This document shows, one piece after another, positions 24,171-33,152 of a stretch of DNA of 64,000 nt; position 1 is the first letter of the stretch; each line of letters starts with the position of its first letter. Below the pieces are notes generated by a model that searched no databases, was not told where the DNA came from, and worked only from the letters and a program-made list of their open reading frames with translations. This DNA is from Paractinoplanes durhamensis. GTDB lineage: Bacteria > Actinomycetota > Actinomycetes > Mycobacteriales > Micromonosporaceae. The DNA lies in the NCBI RefSeq assembly GCF_016862175.1, contig NZ_BOML01000060.1:26066-90065 (forward strand). The letters run 5' to 3'. The position numbers and the translations under genes were made by a program.

Positions 24171-24681
24171 GGCGGGTGTCGGCGAGCAGCTGCGGCAGCA
24201 CCTTGGTGCGGGCGATCACCGGCATGAAATTGCCGTCGCCACCCCACCGCGGCACCACGTGCTGGTGCAGGTGGGCGGCGATGCCGGCGCCGGCCACCGA
24301 GCCCTGGTTCATACCCAGGTTGAAACCGTGCGGGCTGCTCACCGAACGCACCACCCGCATCGCCGTCCGGGTGAACGCCGCCACCTCGACCGTCTCCTCC
24401 TCGGTGAGGTCGGTGTAGTCGGCGACGTGCCGGTAGGGGCAGATCAGCAGGTGGCCCGGGTTGTACGGATAGAGGTTGAGCACCGCGTAGACCAGGCTGC
24501 CGCGCGCGACCACCAGGCTCTCCGGCTCGGGCGTGCCGGGCGCCAGGCAGAACGGGCAGCCGGACGGCTTCTCGTAGCCGCCGTCGGGCCGATCCTCGCC
24601 GGAGATGTACGCCATCCGGTGCGGCGTCCACAGCCGGTCCAGCCCGTCCGGTTCGCCGGTCTCGAGTCGCTGCTCCGTCAC
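24133..24681 (-). CDS. HIT-domain protein, Ap4A phosphorylase/hydrolase-like
   Basis: 182 residues. Histidine triad HLHQHVVPRW (about 141-150) in a HIT domain that spans about 40-155; GCPFC near residue 42 is the zinc-type pair of the Rv2613c group, reported to cleave diadenosine tetraphosphate by phosphorolysis. The place fits: in M. tuberculosis this gene is directly next to pgsA; here an insertion of about 5 kb lies between. Start ATG 24681 gives the usual acidic N-terminus. Confidence 0.93.
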   Translation of the reverse strand: MTEQRLETGEPDGLDRLWTPHRMAYISGEDRPDGGYEKPSGCPFCLAPGTPEPESLVVARGSLVYAVLNLYPYNPGHLLICPYRHVADYTDLTEEETVEVAAFTRTAMRVVRSVSSPHGFNLGMNQGSVAGAGIAAHLHQHVVPRWGGDGNFMPVIARTKVLPQLLADTRLMLTKAWTASEL

Positions 24682-24696
24682 GTCAGCAGACTACGG

Positions 24697-25584
24697 TCAT
24701 TCGCCCGCGGCTGTCGCCGCCGCCAGCCATCCCGGCAGCGGCTCCCGGGCCGAGCGCCAGGCCGGCGGGATGCCGCCCAGGCCGGTGTACGCCGCGACGA
24801 TGCCCCCGGCGATCGCGCAGGTGGTGTCGACGTCCCCGCCGGCGGCCAGGCACGCGGCGATCGCGGCCGGGTAGTCGCCAAGGAACCGGTCGGCGACCCA
24901 GATCGCGAACGGGACGGTGTCCTGCGCCATCGACCGGGCGCCGGTGCCCAGCGCGTACGCAGCCTCGGGAATTGAGCGCAGGCGAACCGCCTGGATCAAC
25001 CCCTCCCGCACATGCCCCTCGGGCGTGTGCGCCGCGACCGCTCCCAGCAGCGACGGCTTGACCCCGTTGAGCCGGCCGGCCGCGGCGGCGGCAGCGGCGA
25101 CCGTGACCGCCACTCCCCCGGCGATCCCCTCCGCGTGCGCGTGCGTGACCTCGGCGGCCCGCGCCCCCTGCACGGCCGCGTGCACGAGGGAGTCGGCGTG
25201 CCAGGCGCCGAGCGGCGCGGCCCGCATGGCGGCACCGTTACCGGCCGAGCCCTGACCGTCGAAGGCGGCGGCGGACGCGATCGGCCAGGGCAGCCCGTCG
25301 CGGATCTCGCGCAGCATCAGCAGCGCACCCCGGCCGTAGGCGCGGTCCGGATCGTGGTGGCGGCCGAGGAGGTCGGCGAAGGCGTCCCGGTCGAAGTCGC
25401 CGTCGGCGAGCACCGCGACCAGGCAGCAGGCTTCCTCGGTGTCGTCGGTCCACGCCCAGGGCGCCGGCGGCAGGTCCGAAATGTCCGTTGGAGCGGCCGC
25501 GCCGAGGGCGTCGCCCACACTCAGTCCGGCCAGGCTCTCCAGCGCGAGAGCCAGCCTGGTACCGGGAAACAGAGTGAACGACAT
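24697..25584 (-). CDS. ADP-ribosylglycohydrolase family protein
   Basis: 295 residues. The metal-binding motif at the N-terminus is WTDDTEEACCLV (Thr-Asp-Asp-Thr), and the C-terminal motif is GGDVDTTCAIAGGIVAAYTG, both typical of DraG-like enzymes that remove ADP-ribose from proteins or related compounds. Substrate cannot be read from sequence. ATG 25584 starts directly before the conserved helix LALALESLAGLSVGDALGAA; an upstream in-frame ATG would add 19 residues of no likeness. It is just 15 bp after the HIT gene on the same strand. Confidence 0.88.
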   Translation of the reverse strand: MSFTLFPGTRLALALESLAGLSVGDALGAAAPTDISDLPPAPWAWTDDTEEACCLVAVLADGDFDRDAFADLLGRHHDPDRAYGRGALLMLREIRDGLPWPIASAAAFDGQGSAGNGAAMRAAPLGAWHADSLVHAAVQGARAAEVTHAHAEGIAGGVAVTVAAAAAAAGRLNGVKPSLLGAVAAHTPEGHVREGLIQAVRLRSIPEAAYALGTGARSMAQDTVPFAIWVADRFLGDYPAAIAACLAAGGDVDTTCAIAGGIVAAYTGLGGIPPAWRSAREPLPGWLAAATAAGE

Positions 25585-25680
25585 CGGCACATCGGATGGT
25601 ATTCGAGCACGCTGCGTGATCGAGAGGTGTCCCTCAATCACCGGTTAGGCGGTGCCCGCGCTTGGCGCTACGGTCTCTGC

Positions 25681-26370
25681 ATGGCCACGGTGTTGCTCGT
25701 CGAGGACGATCACGTCGTGCGGGGCGCCATGCTCCGATCGCTCACCGATCGGGGCCACGCCGTGCACGCCGTGGGCACCGCGCTGGACGCACTGCGCCGG
25801 GTCGCCGCGGAAACACCCGACCTCGTGGTGCTCGACCTGGGACTGCCCGATCTGGACGGTTCGGACGCGCTGCGGATGCTGCGCGGCATCACCGACGTCC
25901 CGATCATCATCGCCACGGCGCGTGACGATGAGCAGACCGTCGTCCGGCTGCTGCGGGCCGGCGCCGACGACTACATGGTCAAGCCGTTCACCGGTGCCCA
26001 CCTCGACGCGCGCATCGCCACGGTGCTGCGCCGGGTGGGCCGGGCCAGCCGCACCGCCCAGCCCGCCGTGCACGAGGTCGGCGAGCTCCGGGTGGATGTC
26101 GGCGAGCGCAGCGCCAGCCTGGGCGACCAGGTGCTGGCCCTGACCCGCAAGGAATTCGACCTGCTGGCATACCTCGCGGCCCGCCCGGGCCGGGTGGTCT
26201 CCCGTCGTGAGCTGTTGGAGGAGGTATGGCGACAGCCATCGGTCGGCGAGGACCAGACGATCGACGTCCATCTGTACTGGCTGCGGAGGAAACTGGGCGA
26301 ATCCGCGGCGAAGCCTCGCTACCTGCGCACCGTGCGGGGGGTCGGATTCCGGTTGGTGGCGCCGGACTGA
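25681..26370 (+). CDS. OmpR/PhoB-family response regulator
   Basis: 229 residues. Receiver domain (about 1-118): acidic pocket VEDDHV, phosphoacceptor Asp in LVVLDLGLPDLDG, Lys in MVKPFTGAHL. Winged-helix DNA-binding domain (about 130-228) with LTRKEFDLLAYLAARPGRVVSRRELLEEVW and RTVRGVGFRL. Its partner histidine kinase overlaps the 3' end. The signal and target genes are not shown by sequence; the secreted lectin gene downstream of the kinase is a candidate. Confidence 0.95.
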   Translation: MATVLLVEDDHVVRGAMLRSLTDRGHAVHAVGTALDALRRVAAETPDLVVLDLGLPDLDGSDALRMLRGITDVPIIIATARDDEQTVVRLLRAGADDYMVKPFTGAHLDARIATVLRRVGRASRTAQPAVHEVGELRVDVGERSASLGDQVLALTRKEFDLLAYLAARPGRVVSRRELLEEVWRQPSVGEDQTIDVHLYWLRRKLGESAAKPRYLRTVRGVGFRLVAPD

Positions 26371-27773
26371 GGTCCCGGCTGGCCGCGATCACCGCGGCCA
26401 CCACGGCCGTCGCCGCGATCGCCTTCCTCGTCCCGCTCGGCTGGGAACTGCGTGCCGACCACCGCGACGAGGTGATGGCGGTCGCCGAGCGGCACAGCGC
26501 GACGGTGGCCGGCGCGATCGCCGCGGGCGCCAATCAGAAGGGCCTGGCCGCCGCCGTCACGGCGGCGGGCGGCGGCGCGGTGGTGCATCCGCCGACCGGC
26601 AACGTCGAGGGCCGGGTCAGCGCGGCCGAGGTGCAACGCACGGCCGACAGCGGCGACATCCGCACCATCGACGTCTCCGCCGGGGTGGTACGCCTGGAGC
26701 CGGTGACGGTGGCCGGCAAGACCTCGGTCGTCGAGATCTTCGTGCCGTCGGCCGAGCTCGACGGTGATACCTCGCGCGACTGGCTGCTGCTGCTCGGCAT
26801 CGCGCTCGGCCTCGTGGCCGGCTCGGTGTTCGTGGTCGACCGGCTGGCCCGCGGCGCGGTCAACTCGGCCCGCAACCTGGTGCAGGCCGCGCTCGCGGTC
26901 GGCGGCGGCGACCTCGGCGTGCGCATCCAGCCGTCCGGCCCGCGCGAGCTGGCCGAGGCCGGGTACGCGTTCAACCGGATGGCCGACCGCCTGGTCACCG
27001 CGCGCACCGACGAGCGCGAGATGGTCGCCGACCTGTCGCACCGGCTGCGCACCCCGCTGACCGCACTGCGGCTGGACGCGGAGGCGCTCGACCCGGACGA
27101 CACCCAGGTCGGCATCATGTTCGATCAGGCCGAGCTGGACCGGCGGCGCGGGATCCGGCGCATCCGGCAGGCGATCGTGACCCTGGAGGGTGAGGTCAAC
27201 CAGCTGATCAACACCACCCGGCAGGCGGTCGCGGCCCAGGTCGCGGAGGCCGCCGAGGACGGTTTGTGCGACGCCAGCGAGGTCGTACGCGAACGGATGA
27301 TGTTCTGGTCGGCGCTGGCCGGGGACCAGAACAGGCAGTACAAAGTGATCGGTGCGCACCTGCGGATCCCGGTTCCGGTCGCCCGGGCCGAGTTGGCTGC
27401 CGCACTCGACGCGATTCTCGGTAATGTGTTCCGCTACACACCTCAGGGCACCGCGTTCGAGGTGGGCATCTCCCGGCGTGACGGCTGGGTTGCGGTCCGT
27501 GTCGACGATGCGGGGCCCGGGATCCCCGACCCGGAGAAGGCGATGCAGCGTGGCCAGAGCGACCAGGGATCGACCGGCCTCGGCCTCGACATCGCCCGCC
27601 GGGCCGCGCAGGACGCGGGTGGTTCGGTCAGCCTCGACCGCGCCGCGATGGGCGGGGCCAGCGTGGTGATGCTTCTGGCCGACGCCGAGGCGACCCCGAA
27701 ACAGGTCAGCCGTTTCGGTCTGGTCGGCCGGCTCGCCCGGGAACGGACGAGCAGGCCGGGCAAGTCCGAGTGA
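26226..27773 (+). CDS. Sensor histidine kinase, partner of the OmpR-type regulator
   Basis: 515 residues from ATG 26226, the only standard start that keeps the first membrane helix. TM1 (about 53-75), an extracytoplasmic sensor loop of about 120 residues, TM2 (about 180-200), HAMP, the H-box ADLSHRLRTPLTALRLDAEAL, and the ATPase domain with GNVFRYTP (N-box), DAGPGIPD and GSTGLGLDIARR. The first 47 residues lie wholly over the regulator's DNA-binding domain and look random. A CTG at 26367 that overlaps the regulator stop as CTGA would give the family's usual short N-terminus and may be the true start. Confidence 0.9.
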   Translation: MATAIGRRGPDDRRPSVLAAEETGRIRGEASLPAHRAGGRIPVGGAGLRSRLAAITAATTAVAAIAFLVPLGWELRADHRDEVMAVAERHSATVAGAIAAGANQKGLAAAVTAAGGGAVVHPPTGNVEGRVSAAEVQRTADSGDIRTIDVSAGVVRLEPVTVAGKTSVVEIFVPSAELDGDTSRDWLLLLGIALGLVAGSVFVVDRLARGAVNSARNLVQAALAVGGGDLGVRIQPSGPRELAEAGYAFNRMADRLVTARTDEREMVADLSHRLRTPLTALRLDAEALDPDDTQVGIMFDQAELDRRRGIRRIRQAIVTLEGEVNQLINTTRQAVAAQVAEAAEDGLCDASEVVRERMMFWSALAGDQNRQYKVIGAHLRIPVPVARAELAAALDAILGNVFRYTPQGTAFEVGISRRDGWVAVRVDDAGPGIPDPEKAMQRGQSDQGSTGLGLDIARRAAQDAGGSVSLDRAAMGGASVVMLLADAEATPKQVSRFGLVGRLARERTSRPGKSE

Positions 27774-27927
27774 GCCCGATTACGCAAGACGGTGCAACAG
27801 TTGCTTAGAAATGGATTAAAGGCGTTCCGCTCGCGTGTCCGGGCTGGCAGTCTTCCTCCCGATCCCATCCGGCTCTCCGGTTCGGAGCCCGCAAATCGTC
27901 CCCGCGAGTCGAACCGGCGGAGCCAGC

Positions 27928-27970
27928 GCGCGGTGCGGGGTGGTCACCCCATAGCCACCTCCCACCGCGC
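27928..27970 (+). promoter_or_regulatory. Hairpin in the leader of the lectin-domain gene
   Basis: GCGCGGTG (27928-27935) pairs with CACCGCGC (27963-27970), with GGTGG/CCACC pairing inside a small internal loop. It lies between the histidine kinase and the TTG start at 27993. It could end kinase transcripts or control the next gene; no T-run is present. Confidence 0.5.
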
Positions 27971-27992
27971 ACCCGCCAGGCAAGGAGAGGAT

Positions 27993-30134
27993 TTGTCGAT
28001 CCACCGCCGGCCGCTCGCCGCGAGCGCGCATCGCCGGATGGAGCGTCCGTGGACCCATCGGCTGCTGCCGGTCGGCCTCGGACTCGCGGTGCTCGGCATC
28101 GGCGGCGTGGTCGGGCCGAGCGTGGTCGAAGAGGTTTCCGGCGGCAGCTCGCACCAGCTCGAGCTGACCTCGGTGCCCGAGGACGACCCCGGCCAGGGCC
28201 TGATCTACGAAGGACTGCAGACCGCCAAGTCCGACGCGATCTGCGCCGGCACCTACCAGCTCGACGAGCAGACCTGCACGAGCGGCCCGGACGCGGCGCC
28301 GGCCGGTCTGTCGGTGCGCCGCAACGTCATCCCGGTGACGTCGAAGGCGCCCGAGCCGGTCATGCCGACCCTGGAGGCGGCGACCGTGCCGACCGACGCG
28401 GAGATCGCCCGCGACCAGGGCGGCAGCGCGCTGACCGCGGACGCTCCGGCGCTGATCCCGGATGCGGCGCCCGGCGAGGCCGACTTCATCATGGGCTCCA
28501 ACGGGGTGGCCTGCGAGGCCGACGGCCGCAGCGGCAAGCGCATCCAGGTCCTCTACCTGCACGAGTTCGGCACGCCGTCGCGTTACACCGACTACCTCGG
28601 CTCGATCCGCACCTGGAGTGCCGGGGCCGACCAGATCTTCGACGAGAGCGCGGGCGAGACCGGCGGCTCCCGGCACGTCCGCTTCGTCACCACCCCGCAG
28701 TGCCGGGTCGAGGTGGCCGAGGTGCAGCTGCCGCCCGACCAGCTGAGCTCGTTCGCGACAAGCGTCAAGGCGCTGCAGACGCTCGGCTACAACCGCAACG
28801 ACCGTAAATACCTGATGTTCGCCGACTCGAACGTCTACTGCGGCATCGCGACCTTCATCGCCGACCGCCGGGCCGGCCTGGGCAACCGAAACAACGGCGG
28901 CCCGTCGTACGGCCGGGTCGACGCCGGCTGCTGGAGTTCGGTGATGGCGGCCCGCGAGCTGACCCGCACGCTCGGCGCGGTGCTGATCGACACCCCGAAC
29001 GCCAGCGGCGCCGGCGGCTGCCTGGACGAGTACGACCTGCTCTGCGACCAGGACCGCTCGGGCAAGGCGGTGCGCAACGTGTGCCCGAAGAAGCACGAGA
29101 ACCGCCTCGACTGCGGCCACGACGACTACTTCAGCACCAGCCCGAAGGCGGGCAGCTACCTCGCGAAGAACTGGAACATCGCGACCAGCGATTTCCTGCT
29201 CCGCAGCGACGGCGGCGACGACATCCCCGACTCGGTCGGCGCGCCGGAGGACACCGCCACGCCGAGCAGCAGCCCGACCACCCCGGCGCCGGGCGCGACC
29301 GGGACCGCCCCGGCCCCGGCCGACCCGGGTGTCGCGAACGGTGGCGGCGACGCCCCGCCGAGCACGGCACCGAGCGCCGCCGACGCGCAGCCGCCGGGCG
29401 CGAACCCGTCGACCCAGCCGGTCGGCTCCAAGGTCGAGCCGATCACCAACCCGATCGCCCGGGCGCCGGTGCAGGCCGTGCTGGAGATCCGCGACGCGGA
29501 CAGCAGCTCGGTCCGGCTGACCTGGAGCGCGGCTGCCCCGACCGCGACCTACGAGGTGTGGGTCGGCGACGCGCCGATCGCCACCACGAAGGCGACCCGG
29601 GCCCGGCTGATCGGCCTCAAGCCGGACGCGAAGGTCCAGGTGACGATCAAGTCGGGGGCGGCCTACACGGCGAAGGCGACGGCCGAGACCGCGCCCGCCG
29701 CCGCGCCCGCGCAGAACACCTGGTTCACCCTGACCAACGCGCTGACCGGCGGCGCGGCCGATCTCTACGCGGCGCGCACCGCCAACGGCACGCCGCTGAC
29801 CCTGGCCGAGACCGACGGCAACGCCCAGCAGCAGTGGCAGCTGGTGCCGGCCGGCAACGGCTCCTACTCGCTGGTCTCCCGGGCGACCGGCAAGTGCGTG
29901 GTGCCGCTGGACGGCAACCCGGTCGCCGGCACCCCGCTGGCGCAGGGCGACTGCGGCACCGACGACGGGGCCCGCTGGCAGCTGCAGGCCTCGGATTACG
30001 GCTTCACCCTGCGCACCACGGTCGGTGACCTGGTGGCGGGGGTGGGAGAGCAACGTTTCGGCGCGCACCGGGTTCTGGTGCTTCAGAACGGCAACGGGCA
30101 GCGCCACCAGAGCTGGACCGCGGTACCCGACTGA
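27993..30134 (+). CDS. Secreted protein: degenerate zinc-metalloprotease domain, fibronectin-like domain and ricin-type lectin domain
   Basis: About 713 residues. N-terminal membrane segment or signal anchor (about 25-45), then a Cys-rich domain (about 170-400), a Pro/Thr-rich linker (about 405-475), a fibronectin type III-like domain (about 485-555), and a ricin-type beta-trefoil (about 570-710; QQQWQLVPAGNG, GDCGTDDGARWQL, NGQRHQSW). The first domain matches an actinobacterial secreted metalloprotease family whose motif is HExxHxLGAV plus later His; here it reads AARELTRTLGAV, TPNAS and GGCLDEYDLLC, so the zinc His residues are lost while the Cys scaffold is kept. TTG 27993 follows AAGGAGAGG. 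Confidence 0.8.
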   Translation: MSIHRRPLAASAHRRMERPWTHRLLPVGLGLAVLGIGGVVGPSVVEEVSGGSSHQLELTSVPEDDPGQGLIYEGLQTAKSDAICAGTYQLDEQTCTSGPDAAPAGLSVRRNVIPVTSKAPEPVMPTLEAATVPTDAEIARDQGGSALTADAPALIPDAAPGEADFIMGSNGVACEADGRSGKRIQVLYLHEFGTPSRYTDYLGSIRTWSAGADQIFDESAGETGGSRHVRFVTTPQCRVEVAEVQLPPDQLSSFATSVKALQTLGYNRNDRKYLMFADSNVYCGIATFIADRRAGLGNRNNGGPSYGRVDAGCWSSVMAARELTRTLGAVLIDTPNASGAGGCLDEYDLLCDQDRSGKAVRNVCPKKHENRLDCGHDDYFSTSPKAGSYLAKNWNIATSDFLLRSDGGDDIPDSVGAPEDTATPSSSPTTPAPGATGTAPAPADPGVANGGGDAPPSTAPSAADAQPPGANPSTQPVGSKVEPITNPIARAPVQAVLEIRDADSSSVRLTWSAAAPTATYEVWVGDAPIATTKATRARLIGLKPDAKVQVTIKSGAAYTAKATAETAPAAAPAQNTWFTLTNALTGGAADLYAARTANGTPLTLAETDGNAQQQWQLVPAGNGSYSLVSRATGKCVVPLDGNPVAGTPLAQGDCGTDDGARWQLQASDYGFTLRTTVGDLVAGVGEQRFGAHRVLVLQNGNGQRHQSWTAVPD

Positions 30135-30149
30135 CCGGAGGCGACGGCG

Positions 30150-30302
30150 ATGCGCGACACCTTGGAGAGGCAACAGACCGAGCCCGATGAGGGCCCGGCC
30201 CGGTTCAACCGACGGCGAATGATCCGTTGGATCGCGATACTCACGATCGGCATCATCGTGGTGCTCGCGGTCTGGCAGGACCCGCTCTACGCGCGGTTCT
30301 GA
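30150..30302 (+). CDS. Small single-pass membrane protein (50 aa)
   Basis: 50 residues, MRDTLERQQTEPDEG then a basic stretch RFNRRRMIRW and one TM (about 27-43, WIAILTIGIIVVLAVW). ATG 30150 follows GGAGG at 8 nt and is 15 bp after the lectin gene stop, so it is likely in the same transcript. Its last 16 bp overlap the convergent adenosine deaminase gene. No family recognised; real on the basis of ribosome site, codon bias and topology. Confidence 0.6.
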   Translation: MRDTLERQQTEPDEGPARFNRRRMIRWIAILTIGIIVVLAVWQDPLYARF

Positions 30303-31306
30303 TAGTCGCCGATCTCGGCGAGCAGGGCTTCCTTCCCGGCCGGGGCGAGGAAGCTCTGCTCGACGGCGGCACGGGCCAGCCCGGCCACGCCGGCCTCGTC
30401 GAGGTCGAGCAGCCGGGCGGCCACCGCGTACTCCTCTTCGAGGCTGGTGCCGAACATCGGCGGGTCGTCGGAGTTGATGCTGAACAGCACGCCGGCGGCC
30501 TTGAGCGCCGGCAGCGGGTGCTCGCCGATCGCCGCGACCGCGCGGGTGCACAGGTTGGAGGTCGGGCTGATCTCCAGCGGGATCCGGTGCTCGGCCAGGT
30601 AGGCCATCAGCTCCGGGTCCTGCGCGGCGGAGATGCCGTGCCCGATCCGCTCGGCGCCGAGGTCGCGCAGGGCTGACCAGATCGTCTCCGGACCGGTGGT
30701 CTCGCCGGCGTGCGGGACGCTGTGCAGCCCGGCCGCCCGCGCCTGGTCGAAGTACGGCTTGAACTGCGGCCGCGGCACGCCGATCTCCGGCCCGCCGAGG
30801 CCGAAACTGATCAGCCCGTCCGGCTTCTCCTCGAGCGCGATCCGCAGGGTCTCCTCGGCGGCGGGCAGGCCGGCCTCGCCCGGGATGTCGAAGCACCAGC
30901 GCAGCTCGATGCCGAAGTCGGCGGCGGCACCGCGGCGGGCGTCCTCGATCGCCTCGCAGAAGGCCTTGGCCGGGATCCCGCGCTTGACGCTCGAATACGG
31001 GGTGATGGTCAGCTCGGCGTAGCGGACCTGCTGGCGGGCGAGCTCGCGGGCCACCTCGTAGGTGAGCATCCGGACGTCCTCGTCGTCGCGGATCAGGTCG
31101 ACCACGGTCAGGTAGACCTCGACGAAGTGCGCGAAGTCGCTGAACGCGAAGTAGTCGGCCAGCGCGGCCGGGTCGGCCGGCACCGGCGACCGGCCCTCGT
31201 GCCGGGCGGCCAGCTCGGCCACGATCCGCGGCGAGGCCGAGCCGACGTGGTGCACGTGCAGCTCGGCCTTCGGCAGTCCGGCGATGAACGAGGTCAGGTC
31301 GGTCAC
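30287..31306 (-). CDS. add: Adenosine deaminase
   Basis: 339 residues, amidohydrolase fold. Zinc motif AELHVHHVGSAS near the N-terminus, catalytic VPHAGETT, GAERIGHG and SINSDDPPMFGT; these are the metal ligands and catalytic Glu/His/Asp of the adenosine deaminase family. It deaminates adenosine (or a related purine nucleoside) to inosine in salvage. GTG 31306 follows GGAGG at 8 nt. HVHHVGS instead of HLHLDGS puts it in an actinobacterial branch of the family, so exact substrate is less sure. Confidence 0.9.
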   Translation of the reverse strand: MTDLTSFIAGLPKAELHVHHVGSASPRIVAELAARHEGRSPVPADPAALADYFAFSDFAHFVEVYLTVVDLIRDDEDVRMLTYEVARELARQQVRYAELTITPYSSVKRGIPAKAFCEAIEDARRGAAADFGIELRWCFDIPGEAGLPAAEETLRIALEEKPDGLISFGLGGPEIGVPRPQFKPYFDQARAAGLHSVPHAGETTGPETIWSALRDLGAERIGHGISAAQDPELMAYLAEHRIPLEISPTSNLCTRAVAAIGEHPLPALKAAGVLFSINSDDPPMFGTSLEEEYAVAARLLDLDEAGVAGLARAAVEQSFLAPAGKEALLAEIGDYQNRA

Positions 31307-31323
31307 CTGAGTTGCCTCCGTGA

Positions 31324-32085
31324 TCAGAGCGCGGTCCGCGCCACCACGAAGATGCGGCGGAACGGGAACGCGACGTGTCCGTGTGCCACCGGGTAGGCGG
31401 CGGCCAGCTCCCGCCCCAGATCGGCGCGGAAGTCCTGCCACGCATTCTCGCCGAGGGCGGCCTTGACGGGCCGCAACGCCGTCCCTTCCATCCAGCGCAG
31501 GACCGGATGTTCCTCGTCCGCCACCGGCAAAAGGTGCAGATAGGTGGTTTCCCACGCATCGACCTGGGCTCCGGCCGCCATGAGCAGGTCGGCGTAGCCG
31601 GCCGGGTCGTCGACCGGAGCCTCGCGGGTCACGTGGGCCACGTCGAAGCGGGCGGCGACCTGGCGCAGCAGGCGGTGCGAGGGCGCGTCGAAGTTGCCCG
31701 GCACCTGCATGGCCAGCCACGCGCCGGGCGGCAGCTCGGTGGCCCAGCGGGCGAGCAGCTCGCGGTGCCCGTCGACCCACTGCAGGGTGGCGTTGGTGAT
31801 CAGCACGTCGACGTCGGGGCCGGGCTTCCACTCACGGACGTCGCCGAGCTGGAACCAGGCCGGGCCGCCGTGCCCGACCGCCTTGTCGATCATCTCGGCG
31901 GACGAGTCGACGCCGGTGACCCGGGCTTCCGGCCAGCGCTCGGCGAGGGTCAGGGTCAGCTCGCCGGGACCACAGCCCAGGTCGACGACGGCGCGCGGCC
32001 GGACGGCATCGATCCGGGCGGTCAGGTCGACGAACGGGCGGGAGCGCTCGGCGCCGAAACGGCGGTAGACGGCCGGATCCCACAT
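31324..32085 (-). CDS. tam: SAM-dependent methyltransferase, trans-aconitate 2-methyltransferase type
   Basis: 253 residues. Motif I VVDLGCGPGELTLTLA, acidic loop VTGVDSSAEM, and LITNATLQWVDGH as in Tam, with WDPAVYRRFGAERSRPF at the N-terminus, the Tam-family signature. It would methylate trans-aconitate, a spontaneous by-product that inhibits the TCA cycle. ATG 32085 follows AGGAGG at 6 nt. It is co-oriented with add (17 bp) and divergent from an aldo/keto reductase. Confidence 0.9.
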   Translation of the reverse strand: MWDPAVYRRFGAERSRPFVDLTARIDAVRPRAVVDLGCGPGELTLTLAERWPEARVTGVDSSAEMIDKAVGHGGPAWFQLGDVREWKPGPDVDVLITNATLQWVDGHRELLARWATELPPGAWLAMQVPGNFDAPSHRLLRQVAARFDVAHVTREAPVDDPAGYADLLMAAGAQVDAWETTYLHLLPVADEEHPVLRWMEGTALRPVKAALGENAWQDFRADLGRELAAAYPVAHGHVAFPFRRIFVVARTAL

Positions 32086-32174
32086 GCGAAACCTCCTGCG
32101 CCGAACTGCGAAGAGACACAAACCGTACGTACGTCTTGCAAGAAGGTAGCAGAGAAAGCGATAAGGTTTCGGTT

Positions 32175-33152
32175 GTGGAAAATCGCACCTTTTCGAGGAT
32201 GAGCCGCACCGTCGGCGTGGTCGGCCTGGGCGCCTGGCAGCTCGGCGCCGACTGGGGTGACGTCAGCGAGGCCGACGCGCACGCGACCCTGCAGGCGGCG
32301 GTCGACGCGGGCGTCACCTTCATCGACACCGCCGACGTCTACGGCGACGGCCGCAGCGAGCAGATCATCGGCTCCTTCATCAAGGACAAACCGCAGCTGA
32401 CCGTGGCGACCAAGATGGGCCGCCGGATGGACCAGCTGGTCGAGAATTACTCGCTGGACAACTTCCGGGCCTGGACCGACCGGTCCCGGGCCAACCTCGG
32501 CGTCGAGACGCTCGACCTGGTCCAGCTGCACTGCCCGCCGACGCCGGTGTTCTCCAGCGGCGAGGTCTACGACGCCCTCGACACCCTGGTCGAGGAGAAG
32601 CGGATCAGGGCGTACGGGGTGAGCGTCGAGAAGGTCGACGAGGCCCTCGCCGCGATCGAGCGCCCGGGCACCGCGAGCGTCCAGATCATCCTGAACGCGT
32701 TCCGGCTCAAGCCGCTCGAGCGGGTGCTGCCGGCCGCGGCCGCCGCGGGCGTCGGCATCATCGCGCGCGTCCCGCTGGCCAGCGGCCTGCTCTCCGGCCG
32801 CTACGACGAGCACACCACGTTCGCGGCCGACGACCACCGCAACTACAACCGGCAGGGCGCCGCGTTCGACGTCGGCGAGACGTTCTCCGGCGTCGACTTC
32901 GCGACCGGCCTCGAGGCGGTCCGCCGGCTGCGCCCGCTGATCCCGGCCGGCGCCACGATGGCCCAGTTCGCGCTGCGCTGGATCCTCGACCAGCCGGGCG
33001 TCACGGTGGTCATCCCGGGTGCGCGCAATCCCGAGCAGGCTCGCGGCAATGCGGCCGCCGCCGCCCTCGCGCCGTTGCCGGCCGAGACGCTGCAAGCGGT
33101 CACCGACGTTTACGACGAGCTGATCCGCCCGGCGGTGCATTCCAAATGGTGA
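32175..33152 (+). CDS. Aldo/keto reductase
   Basis: 325 residues, TIM-barrel NADPH reductase. VTFIDTADVYGDGRSEQIIG carries the catalytic Asp/Tyr, VATKMGRR the Lys, LVQLHCPP the His region, and IPGARNPEQARGN the cofactor phosphate loop. Substrate unknown. GTG 32175 is chosen because AAGG lies about 9 nt upstream and it starts close to the first strand. The 3' end overlaps a small membrane protein gene (ATGGTGA), so translation is likely coupled. Confidence 0.93.
   Translation: MENRTFSRMSRTVGVVGLGAWQLGADWGDVSEADAHATLQAAVDAGVTFIDTADVYGDGRSEQIIGSFIKDKPQLTVATKMGRRMDQLVENYSLDNFRAWTDRSRANLGVETLDLVQLHCPPTPVFSSGEVYDALDTLVEEKRIRAYGVSVEKVDEALAAIERPGTASVQIILNAFRLKPLERVLPAAAAAGVGIIARVPLASGLLSGRYDEHTTFAADDHRNYNRQGAAFDVGETFSGVDFATGLEAVRRLRPLIPAGATMAQFALRWILDQPGVTVVIPGARNPEQARGNAAAAALAPLPAETLQAVTDVYDELIRPAVHSKW

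Noticed and set aside
27816..31559. 1247-codon open frame on the minus strand
   Set aside because: It runs antisense through the lectin gene and adenosine deaminase; composition is Arg/Gly/Ala/Asp-rich and low-complexity, as high-GC shadow frames are, and it lacks any domain.
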